Source: Immersiella caudata (taxonomy: Eukaryota > Ascomycota > Sordariomycetes > Sordariales > Lasiosphaeriaceae). Taken from it: a stretch of 64,000 nucleotides of DNA. The stretch covers positions 6,200,001 to 6,264,000 of the forward strand of contig JAULSU010000002.1 of the NCBI GenBank assembly GCA_030512335.1, in the 5' to 3' direction. Shown piece after piece: positions 34,001 to 45,501 of the stretch. Position 1 is the first letter of the stretch; every line of letters begins with the position of its first letter. The notes beneath the pieces are model-generated. The model made no database searches, was not told the DNA's origin, and was given only the letters and a program-made list of their open reading frames with translations. The position numbers and the translations under genes were made by a program.

Positions 34001-34666
34001 GTAGGTCCTGAATTCGAAGCCGTGGGGCATTGAACCACATTTGGTCACTGAAAATGTTGTCGTTATTGAATTGAGGCATGGGTTGGTACATGCTGCGACG
34101 CATGTTGAGTTTGTGTTGGCGTTCGTTATTCTATTGTTCATGCCAAAGCCAGGAGAATGAGAAAGGGGTGCTGGAGTCAGGGCGGGTGACACGTAAATTG
34201 TGCGGGCCTAGTTAAGATTGTGCCTGGTGGCAAATTGGAGTTGTTGGAGCCCTCAATAGGCACCGTTAGATGCGGGCTGAAACTTCGCTGGTGTAGTTGG
34301 AAGGTGCCCGTCCACGAGCTGGAGTTGTTCGTGCCACAACGATGGCCAGCGACAGAGAGCTCTCTCGAATCTCCACTTGCCGAGCTCTCAGCTTGCAGTG
34401 AAATTGAGGTACCGTATGGGGACGCATTTCCGTCATCCAGTCTAACGTTCCTTCCGAGCCTTATGGCGGTGAACTGTTTACCCCGCTTTCGTGGGGTCAA
34501 CAAAACCTTGAGGCCCGCGAGCGAGTGGCAAGCGGGGGCGAAAGTGGGGTTGGATGCTCAGCTGAAGGTCGAGCGTCGCGGAGTCTAGACCCCGCGTTCC
34601 CAAAGTCTGGATCGATTTTCTTCATTTCTTGCTCTTCAAGGTCGACCACCGGACGCCACGCTCACG
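31022..34666. other. gene-poor region with minus-strand relic fragments
   Basis: 31022-31900 shows no gene. Minus-strand frames at 31939-32760 are rich in Gln, Pro, Ser and Asn (RINQNADQPTLSSNSGSFP, then SSPLSWPANNDANMSPSG) but switch frame near 32180. A further Asn/Gln-rich piece lies at 33890-34503 (MYQPMPQFNNDNIFSD). In composition they resemble the broken gene at 38953-40257, and they may be paralogous relics. The C22 homopolymer is listed separately. 34510-34666 is the HET gene promoter. Confidence 0.3.
33802..33823 (+). repeat. C22 homopolymer
   Basis: A run of 22 C follows GGCATG and precedes TCCCCTCAGG. CCTCAGG occurs on both sides of the run (33791-33797 and about 33826-33832). It is the longest homopolymer in the window. 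Its exact length is uncertain in any sequencing method. Confidence 0.9.
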
Positions 34667-36520
34667 ATGCGTCTTCTCCACGCGGATACCCTCGAGCCGC
34701 GAGAATTCCTCGATGATCACACGCCACCGTACGCGATCCTTTCTCACACATGGGGCGACGATGCCGAGGAGCTCACGCTCCAAGATATTCTCGCGGGTGA
34801 ACCCTACAAACCAGGGATCGGCATCGAAAAGCTTCACGGGACCCGCGCGCTGGCAAAGGCCCAAGGTCTGGACTGGGTGTGGATTGACACGTGCTGCATA
34901 GACAAAACCAACTTGGTGGAGCTCAGCGAGGCCATCAACTCCATGTGTCGATGGTATCAGCAAGCGGCCGTTTGTTACGCCTATTTGTGGGATGTCCCGG
35001 GCGGCATCAACGCGCACAGCAGCCAGGAATTCAGGAACAGTCGCTGGTTTCGCAGAGGCTGGACATTGCAGGAACTGATCGCGCCGCGACGCGTTGTTTT
35101 TTACAGCACGGACTGGACCCGACTCGGCACCAAGGCGCAAATCGCCTCCGTCATCGAGGACATCACTAGGATCCCCTATGCCTTCCTACGCGGCATAGCC
35201 GATGTCCGTTCGGCCAGTATCGCCCAGCGCATGTCATGGGCCGCCAAGCGGGAGACCAAGCGCAAGGAAGATACGGCCTACTGCCTGCTAGGCCTCTTTG
35301 GCATCACCATGCCCATGATCTACGGCGAGGGCGGAGAGCAGGCCTTCTTTCGTCTTCAGGAACAGATTATGAAAACCACACGGGATCAGTCCATCCTGGC
35401 TTGGGGACTCGTCCCCATCCCGTCTGGTAATGACCCGCCCCCACGGCCATCGCAGTCGCTGGGATTTCTCGCAGCGAACCCTTCCGAGTTTGCCAATTCC
35501 GGTGACATCGTCACGAACGACACTAGCTCCTCCTACCTTGACCTCCTCGAAATCCACGGCGGCGACCTCCGCGCCTCTGTCTCGCTGCTCGGCTGTGGCG
35601 AGGGGCAGTCGGTCGACCTGTTTGCGCTTCTGAACTGCAAGCCGCAGAGAAATCCCAGCTACGTTGTTGGGATACCCCTGAAAAAGGTCGCCACGCCGGG
35701 CCCTGATGGCGGTTCCCACCAATATCTGAGGCCCAGGGGCTCCCATGCTCGTCTTCGGTCTACCCTGAAGCTCTCCGTCATCGAGGGCCGCAGCACAGTC
35801 CACATCCGCAATGACGATCCCCAGAGTCGTCAAGTTCAGGGGACGGGACGGCGGCAGTGCGCATTCGTTTACGACGAAGATGACATGGCTGATCTTAACT
35901 TGGATATAATCGAGGTGCTACCGCAGTCGGCGTGGGACAAGGAACGAGCTATCGTTACATGCGAAGCCCCCGAGTACCGGCTTGACCCCTTTATTCCCGG
36001 CGGAATATCGCAGCGGCTGCAGCAGCAACTGCTTAACCCCAGCGCGCCATATCCGCCCCTTCTGCGAGGCAACCCTCCCGCCACCTCCCCAAACCCTCTG
36101 CACCTTCCTAAACCAACACACGTCCGACTACGACACAAGGCCCATACAGGACAAAATAGCAACGGAACCCCTGCCGACTTTCATCTCACCCTCTGGTTCA
36201 AGCAGCGATTCCCTCTGTCGGACTACATAGAGCCAGCGTACGCCGTAGACACCATCGATAGGGCAACGAAGGCTCTTGCTGAACTTATGGAGCAGCCATT
36301 CGATGCGACTCAGAACAAAAAATTGGCCGATAACGGCCATCTTAAGCTAGGCTTTGATTTTTCGAATGTGGAGGGGAGCCACGGGTTCTACATTCTAGTT
36401 CCGAACACGGGAGAGCCTTCTCAGGAAACCCTCGATCGAAAGCGAGAGGCTCTTCAGCGTGCTATGAACCGGACTGTTATTAACGGCGGGAATAGCTTCA
36501 AGTTGGCTGCTGGGGCATAA
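34667..36520 (+). CDS. HET-domain protein (HET-D/E-like N-terminus)
   Basis: Intronless 617-aa incompatibility-type protein. The HET domain starts at the first residue: MRLLHADTLEPREF, then PPYAILSHTWGDDAEE (about 20-35), LDWVWIDTCCIDKTN (about 67-81), and YLWDVPGG. RGWTLQELIAPRRVVFYS follows near 130, then RMSWAAKRETKRKEDTAYCLLGLFG and MIYGEGGEQAFFRLQEQIM. This order is typical of HET-E/HET-D-type domains that sit before NACHT-WD40 in some fungi. Here no NTPase or repeat domain follows; the C-terminal 350 residues are unassigned. The start follows directly from the conserved MRLL opening. Confidence 0.93.
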   Translation: MRLLHADTLEPREFLDDHTPPYAILSHTWGDDAEELTLQDILAGEPYKPGIGIEKLHGTRALAKAQGLDWVWIDTCCIDKTNLVELSEAINSMCRWYQQAAVCYAYLWDVPGGINAHSSQEFRNSRWFRRGWTLQELIAPRRVVFYSTDWTRLGTKAQIASVIEDITRIPYAFLRGIADVRSASIAQRMSWAAKRETKRKEDTAYCLLGLFGITMPMIYGEGGEQAFFRLQEQIMKTTRDQSILAWGLVPIPSGNDPPPRPSQSLGFLAANPSEFANSGDIVTNDTSSSYLDLLEIHGGDLRASVSLLGCGEGQSVDLFALLNCKPQRNPSYVVGIPLKKVATPGPDGGSHQYLRPRGSHARLRSTLKLSVIEGRSTVHIRNDDPQSRQVQGTGRRQCAFVYDEDDMADLNLDIIEVLPQSAWDKERAIVTCEAPEYRLDPFIPGGISQRLQQQLLNPSAPYPPLLRGNPPATSPNPLHLPKPTHVRLRHKAHTGQNSNGTPADFHLTLWFKQRFPLSDYIEPAYAVDTIDRATKALAELMEQPFDATQNKKLADNGHLKLGFDFSNVEGSHGFYILVPNTGEPSQETLDRKREALQRAMNRTVINGGNSFKLAAGA

Positions 36521-36687
36521 GTGGAGTTCAAGGCTATGAGATATGGGCACAGCTGTTAGTCGTACAGCAATAAGAACACGGAAGAATCTTTAAATATTTC
36601 TTGTCTCTTCACTTCTCGGTCTCTGTAATTGCCCTCCCTTCTCGATGTGACGATACAAAGCAAGCTCTCGATCCGCGTGTGGGTTGC

Positions 36688-37947
36688 TCAGTCGTAGCTA
36701 TAGCAAAGAACTTTTGAAGTATCCATGACTTCGCCGATGGTCCTATTCTCAACCAGCCCATACGTATAGAGAAGATGATTCAGCGTCGTCACGTTGCCGG
36801 GATCACCGACGATCAAAGGCTCACTGGCGGCATGAGAATTAGCAGTGGGTTTTCTGTTGCAGATAATGATTGCACTTACGGTATGTCCGCAGGCCGAGTC
36901 AAGTTGATCGGTGTGACGCCCGGAGCTGGAACCCTAGAGGAAAGGTCCGCCCTGTTATTGCCTTCCATATCCTTGTTGCGGACTTCGGGGTCTTTCAGCT
37001 GCCATTTGTTCCATATCCTGTCTAGCCAGGCGTGGTGCAAGTAAAACAACGGATCTCCTGGGCTGGAAATTGGATTTCCCATCTCCAGTGGCTGTAAGCT
37101 TCAGCAACAAGCAGTTCAAAATGGAAGACATACCTGTGCACCAACCCCACTGTGTCCCGCAGAGTGTGGTCCGCCCCTACTTTCGAGGCAGGACCAAAGA
37201 GTAAGAAACGTCGGCATGTTCATGCACCCCTCGATTACGGTGGCAGCGGCGCTCATGGTCAGCGAATCGTTGACTTGTCGGTTGATGCAGTGATCGTTGA
37301 TCTCAAACCCTGGTCCAAGGGTGTTGGTGTAGTTGACAAACGATCCATCACGGATACAGCGGTCAGGACCGAAACCATCCCCTCCGAACCCACGGACAGG
37401 ATCGAGCAGTATCGACTTGGAAAAGGCGCCAACGTCGAGTTCTTCAGCCCAGTACGGCTGGGCGCCAGTAAATCCACAGTCATTTCGCAGCGCCTCCTCG
37501 TGCGCCCAGACGAACAAGCGATGGAAGGGAAGGAACTGGCCCTGAATGGAAGCGTTAGGCATGATGCTACTATCCGAATAAGCCGATTGACGGATTTACC
37601 GTCCAATGAGCAATTTCCATCTTTAACACATGGACAGACTGAAACTCATCAAACTTAGTCCTAGTACCTCGGAGGCCCAGGGTAGCAGGCGTGCTCATGA
37701 GGCACAGCTCGGCATCTATGTATGCCTTCTTTTCCTCATCATTGAGTGTATGCCTAATAGGACGGACGGAGCAGTCAGGAAACTGAGCGAAAACTCCAAA
37801 AGGGAGGAATCCAGGGTGTACACACCATGCGCGACGGATCCTTGGGGACGTGCAGACAGCTGCAAAATCTTGCGAGGATCGTGGCGCTGCAACGGCAGCC
37901 CCAGCGACCAGGAGCGCAACGAAAAGTCGAGTTAGTGCGGAAGACAT
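36688..37947 (-). CDS. tyrosinase, secreted
   Basis: Type-3 copper monooxygenase that oxidises phenols to quinones, for example in melanin formation. Exons 37600-37947, 37134-37541, 36880-37091 and 36688-36823 give 367 aa with all phases matching. Signal peptide MSSALTRLFVALLVAGAAVA is followed by a Cys-containing segment. The CuA site has QSVHVLKMEIAHW with FLPFHRLFVWAHEEALR; intron 1 falls just before GQFLPFHR. The CuB site has GGPHSAGHSGVG and SPGDPLFYLHHAWLDRIW. The product is short and ends YSYD, without the extra C-terminal cap domain of classical fungal tyrosinases. That fits the short secreted tyrosinase-like group. Confidence 0.92.
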
Positions 37948-37981
37948 TGTCGGCCACTCGCCCAAGCTGTCTTGCCGGGCC

Positions 37982-38008
37982 GGTAGATATATCTACCTTA
38001 TATATCCG
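37982..38008 (-). promoter_or_regulatory. palindrome and TATA box upstream of tyrosinase
   Basis: A perfect 16-bp palindrome, GGTAGATATATCTACC, at 37982-37997 abuts a TATATAAG element (plus strand CTTATATA, about 37998-38005). They lie 35-60 nt upstream of the tyrosinase ATG at 37947. The TATA function is a guess from position; the palindrome could be a dimeric factor site or a hairpin in the 5' UTR. Confidence 0.4.
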
Positions 38009-38952
38009 GGACCCGCGACATGATTCGTGAGATCCGAGGCTCTCGCACTTGGGTAATATGAAGCCTTACCCTCGCCAATCAGTGCCGCTGTCCAAGACCC
38101 GGTACCGCGGAAACAAGATAGCGAAGATAATTAATGTCCCATTGAATAGCTTGCCGGGATATCCAGACTGCCGAAAGCGAGTCGAGTCCGACGCTCTAAA
38201 ACATGATGTACTGCTGGTGGAGGAAGCCATGCCCAGCTCCAGATCATAAGAAGGGTGTATGGGAAAATCTTCAACGTGGCTACAGTGGAGTGACAGCGTC
38301 GAGTGTCACCAAAGTAAAAAAAAATGACAAAAATCGATGACAAAGTTCCCCGTCACCAGCCACCAACAACCGAAGAAGCGCCGTGCCCGCTCTGTTGTTT
38401 CCCTGAAGAGAGGTTTTTATATTCCTTCATTCGTTCGCTATATGGCATAGCGACCCATCCTAGCAGTAGGAGCGAAGAGGCTCCCTGTCGCTCACTCAAA
38501 AGCAGATTCACGCATCAGATTCCAAAGTGCTACGCGCGAAGTCAACGCGGTCCAGCCTTTCCGTTTCTCGTACTGATGAAGTACCGACGGCACGACGGCA
38601 AGGGAGCTAGTTGAAATCCCGGTGACCCCCCAAGAATACAACCGTTCTCCCCCCATTGCTACGCCTACAATGCTACTATATCGACATCACCACACACGAC
38701 TCACAAAGCCGTAACCCTGAACAACACATACTAACCGCACACTTGGGTATTACAAAGCAAGCATAGTTAATATCGTGTGCTATCAACAGCAGTTTACATA
38801 TATTCAAGAGTCTCATGATCCTTCTCCAGGTGGCGGCACCGTATTTTCTGGCACCAAAGCTACCTATTTGACAGACTTGGCAAAGAAGTGACTGTGTTCA
38901 ATACAGTCTTCGCCGACAACGTTTCTGCATCATTCCCCAGGCATCCTTCTCA
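38009..38952. other. intergenic, no gene seen
   Basis: Upstream of the tyrosinase gene and downstream of the broken gene at 38953. Short frames only. Confidence 0.45.
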
Positions 38953-40257
38953 TCAATTCCTCTCTATGAACCTCTTGTTCCCTCTCTCTTCGCCGTAGCC
39001 TTGACATGCATCGGGGGGCCTGAATAGAGAATCCCCATCCAGTATATTCTCGTCATTTTCATTCTGAAGGCCGGCTCCGCTTGCACTTGCAGTCGGAATC
39101 CCGGGCACTGATGTGTTGCCATAACCAAGGTTCAGAGCCGGGTGTCCAGGTCCTGTACCCGAATGTACTCCATAATACCCCACAAACTGTGCTGAACCCC
39201 CAGAGTTCCCCATGTTCGGCTGCTGGAACCAGTCACTTTCCGAACTTGGACCGGTGGGCATGACTGGAGCCTTGTTCTGGTATGCGCCAGGGGCAATGCT
39301 TTGATTGCCGAATGAATGGGTGGGTTGACCCTGGCTCTGGTCGATAGGGATATTCAGAAGGTCGTTCAGACGGGTGTTTGCAATGAAGTTTCCGATTTCA
39401 GCTTCCACTGAATCAAGGGCTAGAGCCGGGAACTGATTCGGCGGGAATTGCAGAGACGGAGAGTCGAAGTTGGCCCCTTGTGGGAAGTTGATGGTTGTTG
39501 CCGGGATCGTTGCCAATAGGCCACACGGAGGTTGACGCAGGGGTTTGCTGGGGAGGCTGGCTGCTCGTGAGCGCAATGGGATGGTATGCTGAAAGACCAG
39601 TACCGGAAGCTAGAGCCTGCTGAGAAGCTCCACTTGTTGAGCGCTGGCATTGCATCACTTGAGCTGCGCATTGGGACGTGACAGGGCTGGGGTCTGTTTT
39701 GCATCGGCGTGCATTGGAGCATGCGTTTGGAGATTGCTGGCCGCTCGAGGTGTACCGGGGAAAGATGGGTTAGACTTTGGGAGGGGGACACTGTTTGTGG
39801 AACTTCCAGATTGCGCCGAGGGCCCTGAATACGCTTGGTGAGTTCCGGATCCATCGTGTGCCGGCTAGGGTGGCCGGTTGGTGGTCAAGGCTTTGGGATG
39901 TCCATCGTCTTCTGGGACGAGCCCGGCCATAATCGGCATCCATTGGATCGCCGTCTGGCGGAGTGCAGTGTTTGTCGGGGCTCGCATCACTAAGCAGCGG
40001 GCTCTCGGTTCGCCACCGGGAAGCTGGCGGAACTCTGCATACACATGGCGAAGTATTCTGCGTTGCATATCGCCACGTCTGCATTCGAGGCAGTGAGACA
40101 TCTTCTGTTCTCCATTGAAAGCCCATTTGCACCTCGAATCCGGGCACAGGTAGCTGACGAAAGCTGCAGAGCCCACGAACGCCACTTCATAACCAGGGAC
40201 AAATTGTAGTATGGTCGAACTGGGATGTAGAGTAGGGTTAAGATTGATTGGCGGCAT
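38953..40257 (-). pseudogene. broken gene with small Cys/His N-terminal motif and Gln/Asn/Pro-rich tail
   Basis: The first frame starts at 40257 (MPPINLNPTLHPSSTI). It has FVSYLCPDSRCKW with MSHCLECRRGDMQRRI (a possible zinc site), then stops at TAG 39865-39867. The same frame resumes (PAHDGSGTHQAYSGPSAQS) to about 39665. Coding-like sequence then continues in other frames: QRSTSGASQQALASGTGLS at 39413-39658, and NFPQGANFDSPSLQFPPNQ through a Gly/Asn/Ser-rich end (DENILDGDSLFRPPDACQG) at 38953-39576. At least one nonsense and two frame changes are needed, unless unseen introns explain the shifts. The low-complexity tail resembles fungal transcription-regulator tails. No family assigned. Confidence 0.4.
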
Positions 40258-40791
40258 TGTGTCTCTCTCAACTGGGAGAGTATGACAACTATTGAAACGC
40301 TAAGCTTACGCTGCTTTGTGATTGTGAGTGTGAGCTGAAGAAGGAGCGCAGATCATTGTCTTCATAAGCATTTGGGCAAGGCCTGAGGTAGACGTATGAA
40401 CGATCAAACTCCCCATGGAAGCTCGAGTACTTCAATTGATAGAGCTTTCTCCGAGCTTCTAGTGAAGCCTGGATTCGAATAATCCGAGCACCTTTAATGC
40501 CTGGTTCAGGAATTCTTACCTATCGGCTTTACACTTTTCTACCCAAACAGTGTTCATGGCTCTGGGGCCGGCACGTTCTAGATTTTTCACACAACAAATA
40601 AGGCCCAAATAGAGGGGCATGATTTGGTGCCTGACGCTCAAAGGACAGTCACCATTCCAGAGCCCATTGGTGATAGCATCGGCTTGTAAGGTACGTAGTC
40701 CTTGAATAACGATCTAATTTCACGAGCTTCCCAGCAGGTGCCAAATTAAAGGGTGCCTTCAGTTAACTTGTTCGATGCCCAAGGGATAACA
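40258..40791. other. intergenic, no gene seen
   Basis: Between two minus-strand loci. No motif or coding signal recognised. Confidence 0.45.
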
Positions 40792-43700
40792 CTAGATCTC
40801 GTCTGGAATCTCAACCTCTCGCCCGCTGCTTAACACGCTCTTTGCTTCCCTTTCAACCGCCAGCCTCTGGACCAAGTCTGCTTGCTCGCCTTTGTAAACA
40901 TCCTTTGCCCCGGTAGAAACCGCCATGGGAGCTTTAAGACTCTTCTCTCTCTCGCCCGCGGCATACAAGGCAGGCCCACAAGCCCGCCCCTTTATCCCAC
41001 CACTCGAAACTTCCGCCTTATCAGGGGTGACCTCGGCCTGATCCGAAGTCTCTAGACCAACTAGGGCAATGTCTCCATCGTTTGCTGCTGTCTCCGAATC
41101 CTGCAATCCGGTTTCCAAGTCCCCAAAACTGAAGTCTGTAGGGAACTCGAATCCCCAGGATGGTGAGAGGAACGACGAGAAATCGAAGTCGGTCAAAGGC
41201 GTTTTTCCTGGCCCGCTGATAGGTAGCGCCGCTGCATGGCTAAGAGTCGGAATGGCGAACCTGGAAATGGAAACATCTTGGGTCTCCTGCTGCAAGGGTA
41301 TTCGGATAAATGGGCCCTGTATACATACGGTACACTTCTGGCCAACACCCTTTGTGAGGTTTACACAGAAATGAGCGCCCGCCACACCATTCATGGAAGC
41401 GAAGCTCATAACTACGGCTACATCCACCGACGCAGCCGGACAAGCCTTGTGGAGGTAAGCGATGGCTTTGGGGTCCATCAGCTGCCACAGATCTCGGCAA
41501 GCCTGAAGGTGTATGCGGAGGAACTGCAGGATGGCTGCAGTTCGAGCAATGTCTCCGAAGTTTGATGTTGGTAGCGCGTGTTGGTCGGCAACAGAATGCA
41601 AGGAGCTGCCGTAGAACATACACATATCGAAATATGATTTTGGCAGCTCTTGTGGGTCGTCACCAGAATGCAAGGAGCTGGTGTAGCTTGTGAACATATC
41701 GACGAATTTCTCAAAGTCGGTGCCCAGGATGTTGCCGATGGTGGTACCAGACGACTCGTTCACAGAAAGGAATTTCCCGGAGGGATCCTGGTGTGTGAGC
41801 AGGAGACCGACGAGCTCACGCTTCCAATTTTCGACTGGATCCGTTGTGAGGGAGGGCTCGCTAAACTGGATTGCCGTAGACGCAGGGAGATTATTCTGCG
41901 GTGCGGTGATGCTTGATGTAGTCGGAGGCTCAGGTGCCGGGCTTGAAAGGATTGAGGTTCGGCCTGAGGCGCGAGATGAGGAGGACCCCTCGAAAAGTTT
42001 CGAACTGAATGAATCAAATTAGCACGAGGATTAACCTTTGCAAGGACAGAAGTGGGTAAAGAGGAGGGAGTTGATGTTCTAAGAGAGTGGCGTTCCGGCA
42101 AAGTGGATGTTGGGCTAGGCACTTACTGCATGTCGAACTCTGGAACATGGTGATTCACCGGCCCATACATTTCGGTTCGAACTGAACCTAGCCTTTTTTT
42201 CTTCTTGCGACCGAACTCGTAGTCTGAGTCGTCGTGACGAGTTTTTAAACTTCGTGAACGCCGGTAAGAGTGTGTCGAGGGACTAATTGCCCGCGGTGCC
42301 GACATACTTGTTGTAAAATGGCGAGTCTTGATATTGGGGGCTGCGGTGTGGATTCTGATCGCGTGAACGACGCCTCTCGTCTTATTGTCCGCACCAGACG
42401 CTTGGGGAGGATCCGCGGTCCGTTCAGTTAGCTCTTCGCTAGAGTGCCCATTGCCTCCATCAGCCGAATCCCCGTAGTCACCACCGCCTCTCGCGCCCCC
42501 CCTGGGTCCTGATGCGCCTGCGGAACCTCCTCCGCCATGACCCGGAGCGTCGTCATGGTCATTGTCGCTGTCGTTATCTCTCATTTCGTCGTCCCCTTGG
42601 CTTGAGCATAACTCTGAGTCCTCACCGTCAGACTCGCTGCGATTGCTGGCAATCTCCATTGGCTCGATCGCTCCCAAAGCTTCCACCGTCACATATGGGT
42701 CTCCTTGGCGTCTCAACAGGTTCAACCCTCTTCCCTGCTCGCATACTGACCCATCTCCCTTATCAACAAGGGCAACCGCAGCCCCATAAAGCTCGTGATC
42801 AGGGACTGGAACCTCCACCGCCACGAAGCTAGTCCATTTTGAAACTAGCGACCACTTGCATCCGAGAGCCTCCCCTTGCAGTCTGACCTGATTCGAAAGT
42901 TCCGGCATAGCTCTAGCCGCGCCAAATTGGACGTGCAGTCGAGACTCGCCACGCTCCAGGTCACCCAGGAGAGCACGAGCAGCGAACTTGTGAATGGTAG
43001 TATCCGGCGTCTGCAAGACGGAAATTGGCACTCGCAAGTAGTTCTCCGGGACCCCCGGCTGAGCGTAGTGAATGTCAATAGCTCGAGGTGTGGCATACTC
43101 GTCGTGTTTCAAAAGATAAAGAAGCCGGTTCATCATAAATGGGCTGAGTTTGGATATGTCGTGCGGTGACTCCGAGACTTCGGCAGGGGAGTAGTCTTCA
43201 AGGAGGACTGCCGGCTCGGTCAGAGATTCGAAGCGGAAATTGCGGATATTGAGGAAATTACCTACCTTCTTCGTCCGCTCTCCCCCATTTGATGCTGATG
43301 GATGCCGGGAAAACATGCTTCTCTGCCGCTGCCTTGAGAAGGGCGACGAGGCTGCCCTCCCAGCCCCCCTGACTGGCTGTTTGGATCACCTCGGCGTATC
43401 CTCCGCCGGCCTTGGCAATACCCTCGACAAGCTCATGAGACACAGCATTCCCGATACCGAGTGAGAAAAACCGCACTCGTCCCTCGGATTGATGCCTGGT
43501 TTGTTTAACGAACTCGATTGTGTTCTCAGGGTCCCAGACCTGGCCATCGGTAAGCACGATGATATCCGTTGTCGCGAAGCCCCCTCGACTTGCAGCCACT
43601 CCCTTCAGCGCAGAAAGAAGTTCAGTTCCACCTAGATCAGCCTTGAAGTCACAAGCTATGTGGGACTCCGCGTCCCGACGGCTCGAAGAGTTGTAGGGTC

Positions 43701-45015
43701 GAGACCGAGGCCAGAGGGAGCAAAAGTCGCTCCCAAAACTCCAGATATTGAAGTTGCAGTTGACAGGAAGTCCACCGAGAAAGAACTTCATTGCCGACTT
43801 CAATGCCTGTATCTTGTCGCTCATGGATCCAGATCTGTCGGCGACAAAGATGATCTCTCCGCCGTCGTATTCCCCCCCAGAGCCAAGGATGACATTGGGC
43901 GGAATCGTGAGCATGAGGGCGGACTGATCCGGAAACTCGGGATGTGTCTCGAGGCAGGCAAATGGTAGAGCTGGGCTTTCATCAACCCTGAAAATCTGCA
44001 GGACGAAATCCCGGTCGAGAAACGCTGTCTCCAACCTGGCTGTTGCGCAGCGGACATCCATTGTTGACCGACGGGCAGCGAAGTCGACCCACTGCTGCCG
44101 AGTTGTAGTGCCCAGTTCGATATTGGTTTCGGGAAAGTTAGGGGATGTTGTCGAAAGTATCCTCGTTGCGGCAAGAATGTCGACCGAAACAGAAAGACTG
44201 GTGGCGGTAGCGCTTCGACTGAGAAGGCGATCGACACCGCCCGGAGGCGTGCCATAGCGCGGTGCAACGTACGTCGGCAGTTTGAATGTCAGTCGTGTCT
44301 TCCCTGACTCAACACTGAGGGCGCTGTCAAGGATGATGATGAATGACAGCGTCACTTTCATTTGAACGTCGGGTTGAAGATTTCCAAGGGTGGTTGTGAA
44401 CAACTCCGATGAGTTCTGTTGAAGGAGTCCTGCGCTTCTGTTCTGGGCGACCCCCTCTTCAAATGTGTCCCTGGCATCAGATTTGGGCTTGACTTTACCC
44501 TTTAGGATTTTGTCTCTGCCAATGCGGCAAGAGAACTCGTCGACGGTACTTCCGGGTGGCAAGGGAAAGGTATACCCGGCACGCGGGATGAGACTGCCGG
44601 TGTTGTTTGTAAACAACTGATTGATGGTGACTTTGGCCGTGTCGTGGGTGATGCTGGCATGAATCGAGACGGCAACAGGAGGAAAGAACCCATCGTCAAA
44701 GACTGGGCGATCATTGTTTGGCGGCATATTGAGATCATCGTCGTCTGCCTGGTGCTGGAACTCAGCGCGACCAGCTCCCCACTCGCCTTCGTCCTGTTCG
44801 TATCTTGGGCGCTCCCAGAGATAGTGTCGTTCTACTCCTCGAAGATGGTCTGCGTTGAACATGCGATCATTTTGCCGCCGCTGGGCCCGGGCCTGTTGCG
44901 CGCGTAGAAATTGCGGCGGAATGGGCTCGCGAGGATCCCAGAAAACGCCGGGTTGTCCAAATACCACATTGCCGGCCGGGATCTCGGGATATGCCCCGCG
45001 AAAATTCGCAGCCAT
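40792..45015 (-). CDS. VIT and von Willebrand factor A domain protein
   Basis: Exons 43266-45015, 42127-43207 and 40792-42004 give 1347 aa; introns are 58 and 122 nt, with phases matching. The order is: N-terminal 100 residues with basic and acidic patches; VIT domain about 105-240 (PPVAVSIHASITHDTAKV, then RAGYTFPLPPGSTVDEF); VWA domain about 385-560 with complete MIDAS DRSGS (393-397) and LTDGQVWDPENT; LSPFMMNRLLYLLK segment; disordered acidic and Gly-rich region (DDEMRDNDSDNDHDD, then GGGGSAGASGPRGG) with a KKKKR basic patch; C-terminal domain with LQACRDLWQLMDPKAIAYL. This is the layout of fungal VWA5/inter-alpha-trypsin-like cytoplasmic proteins of unknown role. No signal peptide. Confidence 0.92.
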
Positions 45016-45501
45016 GAATCGTGAAGGAAAACAGAACCCGTGAGGCTTTGGCGAGGTTGTTGTTTTTAGACACTGAGCTGATGATCGAGAGATTTTTGTG
45101 CGCCAAGATCGAGCAAAGCAGCTCCGGCCGCCTCGCTCGAATTTTCATGGCGGGAGCCCCCTTGACCTGGTTGCCTTGTTGCGAACCACCAGCTGCACGA
45201 GGCTGTCGATTACGCGGGCGCAGAACTCGCACCGCTCACCGACTTGTCTAGCCGCACAAGAATGCACCGCCCCCCATGCTGGTTGGCCCAACCGCAATCT
45301 CTCCACCCACAAATCCGACAGCCAGCATGACGCTAAAATGCCAGACACCACGCAGACTGAGCCTGAGGCGCCTCAAAATGTGTCTCAAAAATTTTCACAT
45401 GGCCAATGCGCGCCTTCAATCGGCGACCAAAACGCCCTTTCTGCCAAAAGGGGTCTTTGGAAGCGCCAGGGCGTCTGATTCTTCGCAACAAAGACTTCCG
45501 A
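45016..45501. other. divergent promoter region
   Basis: Shared upstream region of the VIT-VWA gene (leftwards) and the eight-exon gene (rightwards). No gene of its own was recognised. Frames from 45406 run into the right-hand gene but lack similarity before its chosen ATG. Confidence 0.5.
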
